In this document: positions 36,338 to 43,343 of the stretch, one piece after another
How positions within the stretch are numbered: the first letter of the stretch is position 1
Layout: every line of letters begins with the position of its first letter
Origin: Chitinophaga sp. HK235
GTDB lineage: Bacteria; Bacteroidota; Bacteroidia; Chitinophagales; Chitinophagaceae
Assembly: GCF_018255755.1 (NCBI RefSeq)
Contig: NZ_CP073766.1
Coordinates: 4,834,501 to 4,898,500, forward strand
Length of the DNA stretch: 64,000 nucleotides
Direction of reading: 5' to 3'
The notes under the pieces: generated by a model
Databases searched by the model: none
The model's input: the letters and a program-made list of their open reading frames with translations, nothing else
Told to the model about the DNA's origin: nothing
Program-made: the position numbers and the translations under genes

Positions 36338-36483
36338 TGTGGGATGATGAAACTGGCAGACATGCCCCCTTGTCTCGGGGGTGGGGAGTTCGGGATAAAC
36401 GTAGTATAAATGGGTTGACCACTAATCTTAATTGTACTATGGCTAACTGCCCCGTGGAGGTTCGACTCCTCCTCCTACAGCCA
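36338..36483 (+). tRNA. Class II tRNA-like gene with 74-nt variable arm, anticodon GUC
   Basis: All parts of a tRNA are present. Acceptor arms TGTGGGA (36338-36344) and TCCTACA (36473-36479) pair over 7 bp with one G-U, followed by discriminator G (36480) and CCA (36481-36483). The D arm is ATG/CAT with loop AAACTGGCAGA. The anticodon stem is CCCCC/GGGGG with loop TTGTCTC, giving GUC at 36372-36374. The T arm is GGAGG/CCTCC with loop TTCGACT. T8-A14, A15-T48, G18G19 and TTC match tertiary contacts. The variable region (36382-36455) is 74 nt, against about 14-23 in normal class II tRNAs. It begins with a GGGG-AGTT/AACT-G-CCCC helix and holds an inner 7-bp helix (36400-36406 with 36435-36441). 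T at position 37 is odd. G73 with GUC fits Asp; the body fits Leu or Ser. Charging cannot be decided. Confidence 0.7.
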
Positions 36484-36495
36484 ATTGGTTTAAAG

Positions 36496-36528
36496 AGCTC
36501 GTAGATCACTGATCTATGGGCTTTTTTT
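36496..36528 (+). terminator. Intrinsic terminator of the tRNA-like gene
   Basis: A 12-bp stem with G-U pairs (36496-36507 with 36511-36522), a 3-nt loop and seven T residues, 12 nt after the encoded CCA. Confidence 0.88.
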
Positions 36529-36591
36529 ATGCGATCCTGTCCCGCAGAGACCGCAAAGGAAGCCAGGCCAATAAGCTGGTTCTTTGCACCC

Positions 36592-36624
36592 TTTGTGCCT
36601 TTGCAAGAAAATAAGCTAATTTTG
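36592..36624 (+). promoter_or_regulatory. Promoter of trmB
   Basis: TTTG at 36592-36595, 21 nt, then TAATTTTG at 36617-36624. The ATG of trmB is only 6 nt beyond the -7 box, so the transcript would be leaderless or nearly so. A second TTTG at 36600 is too close. Confidence 0.6.
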
Positions 36625-36630
36625 CCCTCA

Positions 36631-37338
36631 ATGGGACAGAAAAAATTACAACGCTTTGCAGAAATAGAGACCTTCCCCAATGTATTGATATATCCGGAAG
36701 GCATGCAGGGAAAATGGAACGAACATTTTAAGAATAATCATCCGGTTACGCTGGAACTGGCCTGTGGTAAAGGAGATTATACACTTGGGCTCGCCCGCAT
36801 GTACAAGGACCAGAATTTTATCGGCGTAGACCTGAAAGGCAACCGCATCTGGAGAGGCGCCAAAACAGCCATTAACGAAGCGCTCGATAACGTGGCCTTC
36901 CTCCGCACCCAGATTGATAAACTGGACAATTATTTTGCTCCCGGAGAGATCAAAGATATCTGGATTACGTTTCCGGACCCATTCCTTCGTAAATCGAAAT
37001 CCAAGAAAAGGCTGACACATCCGAAGTTCCTGCAGCTATTCCAGCCACTGCTGGCAACAGGCGCTACCATCAATCTGAAAACAGATTCTCCGGAGCTGTA
37101 CGCTTTTACACAGGAAGTGATTGCTGCCTCCGGACTGACGCTGCTGGAAGACATTCCGGATGTATATGCGCTGCCGGAAGTACCGTCACTGCTGAAAATA
37201 CAGACCTATTACGAGGGCATGCACCTGGCAGACGGCCGTACCATCCGTTACCTCAGATTCCAGCTGCCCGCCTCCCGACTGGACTGGCGCAGCATAAAAC
37301 TGCCTTCCGATGAAGCAACCGTTGGTGGAGAAGATTGA
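36631..37338 (+). CDS. trmB: tRNA (guanine-N7)-methyltransferase
   Basis: The 235-residue SAM-dependent enzyme methylates G46 in the variable loop of tRNAs. The start at 36631 matches the family N terminus and sits after a promoter-like box; a 34-residue upstream extension is unlikely. Motifs are LELACGKGDYTLGLAR (SAM, about 40-55), FIGVDLKGNRIWRGAK, and DIWITFPDPFLRKSKSKKRL (catalytic and tRNA-binding, near 110-129). DUF5522 overlaps its 3' end by 29 nt. It lies just after the long-arm tRNA-like gene. Confidence 0.94.
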   Translation: MGQKKLQRFAEIETFPNVLIYPEGMQGKWNEHFKNNHPVTLELACGKGDYTLGLARMYKDQNFIGVDLKGNRIWRGAKTAINEALDNVAFLRTQIDKLDNYFAPGEIKDIWITFPDPFLRKSKSKKRLTHPKFLQLFQPLLATGATINLKTDSPELYAFTQEVIAASGLTLLEDIPDVYALPEVPSLLKIQTYYEGMHLADGRTIRYLRFQLPASRLDWRSIKLPSDEATVGGED

Positions 37339-37510
37339 TTTTTACTATAACGCGGAGGGTTATATGGTGTTTACCGAAAAGTATCATCTAGACCGCGGCT
37401 ACTGTTGTGGCAACGGTTGTAAACATTGTCCATTTGCATATGAAAACGTACCCGAACCCAAAAAGTCCCTCCTCCTCAAACGACGCAGCGAAGAAAAAGA
37501 CGGGCAGTGA
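37310..37510 (+). CDS. DUF5522 small Cys-rich protein
   Basis: The 66-residue protein carries the family core YCCGNGCKHCPF (about 31-42) with four Cys that could bind zinc or an Fe-S cluster, preceded by a Tyr-rich stretch (IDFYYNAEGYMVFT). Function is unknown. The reading frame overlaps trmB by 29 nt and the alkyltransferase-like gene by 71 nt, so the three genes form one tightly packed unit. Confidence 0.82.
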   Translation: MKQPLVEKIDFYYNAEGYMVFTEKYHLDRGYCCGNGCKHCPFAYENVPEPKKSLLLKRRSEEKDGQ

Positions 37511-37862
37511 GCCCGCCTCTTTCTTTGACGTGGTTTATAAAATAGTCCGTAAAATACCCAAAGGCCGTGTCACCACTTACGGTGCCATCGCGGAAGCCGC
37601 TGACATCAAACTCACGCCCCGGATGGTGGGCTGGGCTATGAACGGCGCCGGCCGTGTCAAGCCGGTCGTACCCGCCCATCGGGTAGTCAACCGTAACGGC
37701 GAACTTAGCGGACGACATTTTTTTGCCACCCCTACCCTTATGCAGGAACTACTTGAACAGGAAGGGGTTACGGTAAAAAATGACAAGATAACCGACTTTA
37801 AAACCGTATTTTGGGACCCGGGCGCCCGAAAAGCACCCTCCGCCGTAAAAAAGAAGGACTGA
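37440..37862 (+). CDS. Alkyltransferase-like (ATL) DNA-repair protein
   Basis: The protein has 140 residues from the ATG at 37440. From about residue 28 it is an MGMT/Ogt DNA-binding domain: FDVVYKIVRKIPKGRVTTYG, then the GWAMNGAGRV arginine-finger region. The active-site motif reads PAHRVVNRNGEL where methyltransferases have PCHRV, so the alkyl-accepting Cys is Ala. This makes it an ATL, which binds O6-alkylguanine and hands it to nucleotide excision repair instead of reversing it. The first 27 residues are low-complexity and overlap DUF5522. Confidence 0.88.
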   Translation: MKTYPNPKSPSSSNDAAKKKTGSEPASFFDVVYKIVRKIPKGRVTTYGAIAEAADIKLTPRMVGWAMNGAGRVKPVVPAHRVVNRNGELSGRHFFATPTLMQELLEQEGVTVKNDKITDFKTVFWDPGARKAPSAVKKKD

Positions 37863-37896
37863 TCACCATTCTCCCGTACAGCAATATTTTTATACT

Positions 37897-38340
37897 ATGA
37901 CTATACTCAAATTAAAACTGGACCAGGAGCAATTGGTAGAAGATTTTTTTGAGAACACCCACCTGATCGGTATCGCCTCTAGCGCCCGCGATTACCAGCT
38001 CTGCTGGCAGATCAACCGGCAGCTATATACCAACTTCAGGGTCAACAACCTCCTGGAAATTACCCTTTCGAAGAAAAACAGGTCCTTCCATTTTACAGTG
38101 ATGGAGTTTAACGAGCCTACCAATTCCGTCTCCCACTACTTTTACAATAACCACTGCCAGGCAGAATTTTTGCTGCCTGAACTAAAGCACATCCACTTCC
38201 TCTGGCTGATCAAAGGAGATTATTACCAGGCTACGGATATAAAAAAATTATTGGACGAATTACGCCTCGTACCGCTTGTACAATTAGTATCTTTACTGGA
38301 TACGAGAGAGATTAAAAATAGAATGAACCTCATTTTTTAG
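37897..38340 (+). CDS. IPExxxVDY-like Bacteroidota protein
   Basis: The 147-residue protein has no enzyme motif. It fits a Bacteroidota family named after a motif IPExxxVDY; here the corresponding stretch is LPELKHIHFLWLIKGDY (near 94-110), so the motif is only loosely kept. The fold is predicted mixed alpha/beta and soluble. Function is unknown. It stands in a plus-strand series after the ATL gene, 34 nt apart. Confidence 0.65.
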   Translation: MTILKLKLDQEQLVEDFFENTHLIGIASSARDYQLCWQINRQLYTNFRVNNLLEITLSKKNRSFHFTVMEFNEPTNSVSHYFYNNHCQAEFLLPELKHIHFLWLIKGDYYQATDIKKLLDELRLVPLVQLVSLLDTREIKNRMNLIF

Positions 38341-38434
38341 GACAGGATTTAAGACCGACAGCTGCTTCCAGCATAATATTTTGAACCAGCAACCTACTGA
38401 ATTGCCTTGTTTTCACCTTTAAACATTCCGCTGT

Positions 38435-38665
38435 ATGTGGGCAAAAAAAGACAATCAACTGTACCGGGCTTTTATCTTCAAAGACTTCCGGGAAGCATTC
38501 GCGTTCATGACCAAAGTGGCCCTGGTAGCTGAAAAGATGGACCATCATCCCTACTGGATCAATATCTACAATACAGTAGAAATATACCTCAGCACACATG
38601 ATGCCGGCAACGTGGTGACAGAGAAAGACCAAAATATGGCGAAAGCCATCGATCAATTGTTATAA
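38435..38665 (+). CDS. 4a-hydroxytetrahydrobiopterin dehydratase (PCD/DCoH)
   Basis: The 76-residue protein has the active-site sequence EKMDHHPYWINIYNTVEIY (about 33-51) followed by STHDAGNVVTEKD. The His pair and the TxDxG loop dehydrate pterin-4a-carbinolamine, recycling the cofactor of aromatic amino-acid hydroxylases. The N terminus is short but matches the compact Bacteroidota form. No phenylalanine hydroxylase gene is nearby. It precedes the histidine kinase gene by 21 nt. Confidence 0.9.
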   Translation: MWAKKDNQLYRAFIFKDFREAFAFMTKVALVAEKMDHHPYWINIYNTVEIYLSTHDAGNVVTEKDQNMAKAIDQLL

Positions 38666-38686
38666 TCAAAATCTCATACACCATCT

Positions 38687-40765
38687 GTGAAGCGCATTAT
38701 TATCCTAATGCTGTTGTACTGTTATACTGCAGGAGCCTTTGCCATTAACCCCTCCCATGATACCCTGATAGCAAAAGACGGTTTTGCTGCCTCGGAACTG
38801 GACCTGCGTCCCTACATAAACAGCCTCTCCGACAAAGAGGGTCACCTGAGCATACAACAGGTGACACATCTGCCCTTTACCCCATCCCCACAACTCTTTC
38901 ATGACTACAAAAAAAATAACGGACAGGTCAACAACTGCTGGCTGCAGTTAAGGGTAAAAAATGAAGGCGCTGCTCCCCTCAATGCCATTCTCTTTGCCGG
39001 ATGGCACGACTTCATGTACTGGTACGAAAAACCACCCGGCGATACAGTCAGGCTGCTGATGCAAACCGGTCTGATGGCCGACAAGGGAGGCGTAGAAAGA
39101 TGGGACCACTACGGGTTCAACATCAACATTCCTCCCCATCAGTTCCGCACATTCTATCTCCATATCATCAATAAATCATACAACGAAAATCCGCTCATGC
39201 CCATGCTCTTCAGCGAGCAGGCCTTTGCCCGCTTCCATAACCGGCAGCAGGACACCTACCGCAAGGAAACGGTAGTGATACAGGTATTGCTGGGCATGCT
39301 GCTGGTGTTTTTCAGCATCTCCGTCATCAACTATATACAGTTGCCTGACAGGTCGTACATCTATTTTGCCATCTATATACTGGGACTGATACTGTTCTTC
39401 GCCCTGCGGCTGGAAAGCAAACCCTATCAGCTTTCCTTCTTCCACCGCTGGCCTATGCTGAAGTACTACTGGGACATTCCGGGGCTGCTGTTTTGTTTCT
39501 ATCTCATGTACCTGATGTTTGGCAACACCTTCCTGAACCTGAAAGAAAGATACCCTTTCATGGAACAGGTGTTTGCCTGGGTATCCACTATTGTGGGCGG
39601 GCTGATCATTGTATGTATGTATTGTATCATGATCGAACAATATCATTTGCCGGTGATCATCTATAGTTATGTATATTTTTGTACACTGATACCGCTGCTG
39701 GTAGTATTTGTAGCGCTGGCCAAACGCTCCAGGCATCACCCGCTGGTGCGTTTTTTCCTGTATGGGTCTGTATGTCTGTATCTGGCCTGCCTGGGCTCTT
39801 TCCTTATGCACATCCGGCCACTGGGGCTGCTCAGTGCACTGGGTGAACTGGCCGCCCCCAGTATGTTGCTGATCGGCGGCGTACTGCTGCAGGCCATGTT
39901 TTTCCTGGCCGGCCTCAGTTATCGTAACAAACTGGTACACCTTGAAAGAACACGGACGCAAGAACTGCTGATCAAACAGCTCAACAAAAACAAGGAGCTG
40001 CAACGCAAACTCAACGAGCAACTGGAAGAACTGGTAAAAGAACAGACCACGGAAATTCTCCGTAAAAAACAGGAGCTGGAAGAACAACGAAAGATACAGC
40101 TGGAGACAGAGTATGATAAAAAACTGACGGAGATAGAGCTGAAGGCCATCCGGGCGCAGATAAACCCTCACTTTATCTTTAACTGCCTCAACTCTATCCA
40201 GCTGTTTGTGATGCAGCGGGATTATGAGTATGCCCAGAAATATTTGTCGGACTTCTCCTATCTGATCCGCAAAACGCTTGATTTTTCACGGCGCAACTTC
40301 ATATCCCTGGCCGATGAGATCACCTACCTGAATACTTATCTGGGTCTGGAGAAAATGCGTTTCGAAAACAGAATGGAGTATGAAATTGTAGTAGATCCGG
40401 AGATCGCCACGGCCGAACTGGAGATTCCGGCTATGTTGCTGCAGCCTTATGTGGAGAATGCCGTCAAACATGGTATGACTAATCCGCAGCAGCCGATTGG
40501 CCATCTCTCCATCCATTTTAATCAGGTAGCCGCTGATATGCTGGAATGCGTAATCGCCGACAACGGCATTGGTATTGCCCGGTCGAGGTCATTGCGCACC
40601 TTGCCCCAGCATCACCAGTCTTCCGGCATGGAGATGAGCCAGAACAGAGCGGAGCTGCTTAATAAGATGTATAATACGGAAATCCATATCGAGATAATTG
40701 ACAGATCGGCACGTAATGAGGAAGACAGTGGTACTGTAGTCAGGATTCTCATTCCACAGCTGTAA
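38687..40765 (+). CDS. LytS-type sensor histidine kinase with 7TM-DISM sensor
   Basis: The 692-residue kinase starts with GTG at 38687, giving a signal peptide (about 1-19). A periplasmic 7TMR-DISMED2-like domain (about 30-180) is followed by seven membrane segments (about 195-415), a charged coiled coil (about 420-480) and a His_kinase domain. The phospho-acceptor is His495 in INPHFIFNCLNS. The ATPase part has ENAVKHG and DNGIGI. It probably senses an extracellular ligand and phosphorylates the LytTR regulator encoded 30 nt downstream. Confidence 0.92.
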   Translation: MKRIIILMLLYCYTAGAFAINPSHDTLIAKDGFAASELDLRPYINSLSDKEGHLSIQQVTHLPFTPSPQLFHDYKKNNGQVNNCWLQLRVKNEGAAPLNAILFAGWHDFMYWYEKPPGDTVRLLMQTGLMADKGGVERWDHYGFNINIPPHQFRTFYLHIINKSYNENPLMPMLFSEQAFARFHNRQQDTYRKETVVIQVLLGMLLVFFSISVINYIQLPDRSYIYFAIYILGLILFFALRLESKPYQLSFFHRWPMLKYYWDIPGLLFCFYLMYLMFGNTFLNLKERYPFMEQVFAWVSTIVGGLIIVCMYCIMIEQYHLPVIIYSYVYFCTLIPLLVVFVALAKRSRHHPLVRFFLYGSVCLYLACLGSFLMHIRPLGLLSALGELAAPSMLLIGGVLLQAMFFLAGLSYRNKLVHLERTRTQELLIKQLNKNKELQRKLNEQLEELVKEQTTEILRKKQELEEQRKIQLETEYDKKLTEIELKAIRAQINPHFIFNCLNSIQLFVMQRDYEYAQKYLSDFSYLIRKTLDFSRRNFISLADEITYLNTYLGLEKMRFENRMEYEIVVDPEIATAELEIPAMLLQPYVENAVKHGMTNPQQPIGHLSIHFNQVAADMLECVIADNGIGIARSRSLRTLPQHHQSSGMEMSQNRAELLNKMYNTEIHIEIIDRSARNEEDSGTVVRILIPQL

Positions 40766-40795
40766 AAAAGTATATTCTTAAACGTTAGTATTAAA

Positions 40796-41545
40796 ATGAT
40801 AAAAGCAGTCATCATAGATGATGAGAGGAATAGCCGGGATATTATAGCCCTGATGCTGGAGAAATATTGCCCGGAAGTAAAGGTGGCCGCTACCGCTTCT
40901 GACTGTGCAGCAGGTATTGCACAGATCAGGGAGCACCGGCCGGAGCTGGTATTCCTGGACCTGGAGATGCCCGACGGCACCGGATTTGATGTACTCACCG
41001 GCACTCAGCAGGAAGTGGCTTTTGAAGCGGTGTTTGTGACCGCATTTGAGAAAAAGTTTCTGCATGTGATCCGTTGCAGTGAAGTGGAGCTGATTCTAAA
41101 ACCAATAGACAAGGAGAGCCTGCTGCAGGCGGTAACACTGGTCAAAACACGTATTGCCAATAATAGCAGTAAGCAGCGGTATGAGGTGTTGCTGGAGAAT
41201 TTCAACAATGTACAGCATGCATCCTGGAAGCTGCTGATATATGACACTAACGGAGAAGAACGTACGATATTTTTACCTGCAGTAGAATGTTTTGAAGCGC
41301 AGCAGGACAACTGCCTGTTCCGGCTGGATTCCGGAGTGGAGGTGCAGGCAGAGCGGCCTTTCCGTTATTACGCAGATCTTTTTTCCACGTTGCAGTTTTA
41401 CCAGGTCAACAATACCCAGATGGTGCAGCTGGCCAATATCAGCCAGGTGGATCCGCATTTGGGCAAGGTGATGCTGAAAAGCGGTATTGTGCTGGACATT
41501 ACCGAACGCCGGAGAAAGGACTTACTGAACCGGATGCAGCGGTAG
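40796..41545 (+). CDS. LytTR-family response regulator
   Basis: The 249-residue regulator has a receiver domain (about 1-120) with the acidic pair at 8-9, phospho-acceptor Asp55 in LVFLDLEMPDG and Lys102 of the KPID motif. A LytTR DNA-binding domain follows (about 145-247), with the typical FQVNNTQMVQLANI-like segment and a Lys/Arg-rich end. It is the cognate partner of the upstream LytS-type kinase. Targets are unknown. Confidence 0.92.
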   Translation: MIKAVIIDDERNSRDIIALMLEKYCPEVKVAATASDCAAGIAQIREHRPELVFLDLEMPDGTGFDVLTGTQQEVAFEAVFVTAFEKKFLHVIRCSEVELILKPIDKESLLQAVTLVKTRIANNSSKQRYEVLLENFNNVQHASWKLLIYDTNGEERTIFLPAVECFEAQQDNCLFRLDSGVEVQAERPFRYYADLFSTLQFYQVNNTQMVQLANISQVDPHLGKVMLKSGIVLDITERRRKDLLNRMQR

Positions 41546-41755
41546 CGGGTATATACAGGGATTTACTTATTCTTATATACTGATATTTAAGGTATTTGCG
41601 CCTTTCTGATTGTTCAATTTCAATATTTTCTGGTGGCCCTTTCAATTTCATCCAAGAAAAACCACATTTTTTAACCGGTCTGACGCCCTCTACCCTTTTT
41701 TTTCCCTTTTTAACATTTTGCGCGGAGAATACGTAACAATAATTTAACAAAAAAA

Positions 41756-41786
41756 TTTGGTGGAATAACTTTTGATCGTACTTTTG
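41756..41786 (+). promoter_or_regulatory. Consensus Bacteroidota promoter for the TetR gene
   Basis: TTTG at 41756-41759, 19 nt, then TACTTTTG at 41779-41786. Both boxes and spacing match the consensus. The start codon is 53 nt downstream. Confidence 0.75.
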
Positions 41787-41801
41787 ACCCGTCAAACAAA
41801 A

Positions 41802-41820
41802 TAGTCAGACAGTCAGACTA
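41802..41820. promoter_or_regulatory. Candidate TetR operator
   Basis: TAGTCAGACAGTCAGACTA has palindromic ends TAGTC/GACTA and an internal direct repeat of GTCAGAC. It lies about 15 nt downstream of the -7 box in the leader, a usual place for an autoregulatory TetR site. Confidence 0.5.
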
Positions 41821-41839
41821 CAGTATTGACGGAGTATCT

Positions 41840-42487
41840 ATGGCAGAACAAGACCAAAAGCGGACGTTAATTCTAGAGGCTGCTTTAAAGCGCTTCAAGC
41901 GGTTCGGTTTGTCTAAAACTACCATGGAAGAGATCGCCAGGGATCTGGAAATCTCGAAAGGTTCTTTGTATTACTATTTTTCAGATAAGGAATCCATTTA
42001 CGTAGCGGTGGTGGAGCGTATGATAGCAGATTGTTTTTTTGATATGTCTGCTTATGTGGAAGAAGCCACTTCCACAGATGCGATCATCAACCGTTATCTG
42101 GAGCTGAAAGAGAGGATGCTGGTGGAGTATCATTTTTTATTCGGGATAAACGAATGGATCAAGGATGTTCCTTCCAGCCGGATGCGGCAAACGATAGAGT
42201 TGTTGCAGACCGTGGAAGTTTCTTTTCTTTCTGCCACTATCCGGAGGGGGATCAGCATTGGTGAGCTGAATGAAGCCACTGATCCTGAAGCTACGGCGCA
42301 GTTGCTTGTCAACGTATTATTTGGCTTATGGGTAATATGGTGCAAATGGCAGGCGACAGGTTTTGACCCTCATGACCGGAATGGCCTGAGATGCTTTATG
42401 GAAAGGGAAAGACAAGTATTGTATATTTTCTTTAATGGATTAAGATATAAACCGACAATCAACCAGGATCGGCATTCATGTATGTAG
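41840..42487 (+). CDS. TetR/AcrR-family transcriptional regulator
   Basis: The 215-residue repressor has the TetR_N helix-turn-helix at about 10-56 (FKRFGLSKTTMEEIARDLEI then KGSLYYYFSDKESIY). The rest is a helical ligand-binding and dimerisation domain. Its leader contains a possible operator. The outer-membrane beta-barrel gene begins 53 nt later and may be its regulon partner or an independently transcribed gene. The ligand is unknown. Confidence 0.92.
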   Translation: MAEQDQKRTLILEAALKRFKRFGLSKTTMEEIARDLEISKGSLYYYFSDKESIYVAVVERMIADCFFDMSAYVEEATSTDAIINRYLELKERMLVEYHFLFGINEWIKDVPSSRMRQTIELLQTVEVSFLSATIRRGISIGELNEATDPEATAQLLVNVLFGLWVIWCKWQATGFDPHDRNGLRCFMERERQVLYIFFNGLRYKPTINQDRHSCM

Positions 42488-42540
42488 AAGAATCAAAGAA
42501 AGAGAGAACAGTTTTAATGTATATTTAAATTTTACGAAAG

Positions 42541-43146
42541 ATGAAAAAGTTGATTGTAATGGCCGCAGTAGCACTGTTCGGCACACAAGTAGCAAAGGCA
42601 CAGTTATCAAAAGGCGATGTTATCCTGGGCGGAAATGTTAACGTAAGCACCACTTCTGCTAAAGTAAAAGGCACTGATGCAAAAGAAACAAACACTACTT
42701 TCGGTATCAGCCCTAAAGTAGGTTATGCACTGAACTCTAACTGGGTAATCGGTGTATTTGCCAACTCTCAGTTCGGCACCGAAAAAGCAGTATCCGGCGT
42801 AAAAACTAAAACCCTGGAAATCACTCCTGGTATCTTCGCCCGTAACTACCATATGATCGGTCAGAGCAAATTTGCTTTCTTTGCTGAAGCTAACGCTGGC
42901 TACGGTTTTGGTAACACTAAAGTAGGTGACACAAAAACTGAAACCATCAATGGCTTTAACGTAAACGTACTGCCTGGTATCACTTACTTCGTGACCAAAC
43001 ACTTCATGATTGAAGGTGCATTCGGTGGTCTGGGTTACTCTTATGTTCAGCATAAAAATGAAGCAACCGGAGTTAAAACAAACGTTAGCAACTTCGACTT
43101 CAACTTCACTAAACAGCTGAACCTGGGTGTTAACTTCATATTCTAA
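42541..43146 (+). CDS. Outer-membrane beta-barrel protein
   Basis: The 201-residue protein has a signal peptide cleaved after AKA (about residue 20) and alternating amphipathic strands with many Gly, Lys, Thr and aromatic residues. It ends in LNLGVNFIF, with the terminal Phe expected for BAM-dependent insertion. It looks like an eight-stranded OmpA/OmpW-like barrel. Codon usage (GTA, ACT, AAA rich) suggests high expression. Function unknown. A terminator follows 57 nt after the stop. Confidence 0.88.
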   Translation: MKKLIVMAAVALFGTQVAKAQLSKGDVILGGNVNVSTTSAKVKGTDAKETNTTFGISPKVGYALNSNWVIGVFANSQFGTEKAVSGVKTKTLEITPGIFARNYHMIGQSKFAFFAEANAGYGFGNTKVGDTKTETINGFNVNVLPGITYFVTKHFMIEGAFGGLGYSYVQHKNEATGVKTNVSNFDFNFTKQLNLGVNFIF

Positions 43147-43202
43147 TCCAGAATTTGATTGATGTTATACATAAGAAAGTCAAAAGGTTAGATAGATTGG
43201 AG

Positions 43203-43236
43203 AATCCCGCTGCAGTATTACTGTAGCGGGATTTTT
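43203..43236 (+). terminator. Intrinsic terminator of the beta-barrel gene
   Basis: The stem AATCCCGCT with AGCGGGATT plus an inner CAGT/ACTG pair, followed by TTTTT. Confidence 0.85.
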
Positions 43237-43260
43237 GCTTTTGGTACTTTTTAATTTGCC

Positions 43261-43284
43261 TGATACATATTGATGCACATGATG
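43261..43284. repeat. Degenerate TGAT units near the rho terminator
   Basis: TGAT at 43261, 43271 and 43280, spaced 10 and 9 nt, between the convergent barrel and rho genes and next to a hairpin. It may be a decayed copy of the repeat at 11504-11673; too short to be sure. Confidence 0.35.
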
Positions 43285-43293
43285 CACAACAAA

Positions 43294-43321
43294 AAGCCCC
43301 GCCGGTTGTCCGGCGGGGCTT
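43294..43321 (-). terminator. Intrinsic terminator of rho
   Basis: A perfect 12-bp GC-rich stem AAGCCCCGCCGG with its complement and a 4-nt loop, followed on the minus strand by a T-tract. Confidence 0.9.
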
Positions 43322-43343
43322 CATTATGTTAGAAAGAATCTGA

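Noticed and set aside
36365..36381. The CCCCC/GGGGG hairpin as a free terminator rather than an anticodon arm
   Set aside because: No T-tract follows, and the flanking D, T and acceptor arms pair as a tRNA.
36304..36504. 66-codon frame covering the tRNA-like gene
   Set aside because: The sequence is explained by tRNA pairing; the frame has no coding bias and no ribosome-binding context.
39176..40171. 331-codon frame antisense to the LytS-type kinase gene
   Set aside because: It is a shadow of the kinase coding frame: rich in Gln, His and Tyr, with no domain, while the plus strand has clear kinase motifs.
42541..43146. Possible horizontally acquired gene because codon use differs from neighbours
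   Set aside because: The bias is towards codons typical of highly expressed outer-membrane genes, which is enough to explain it.
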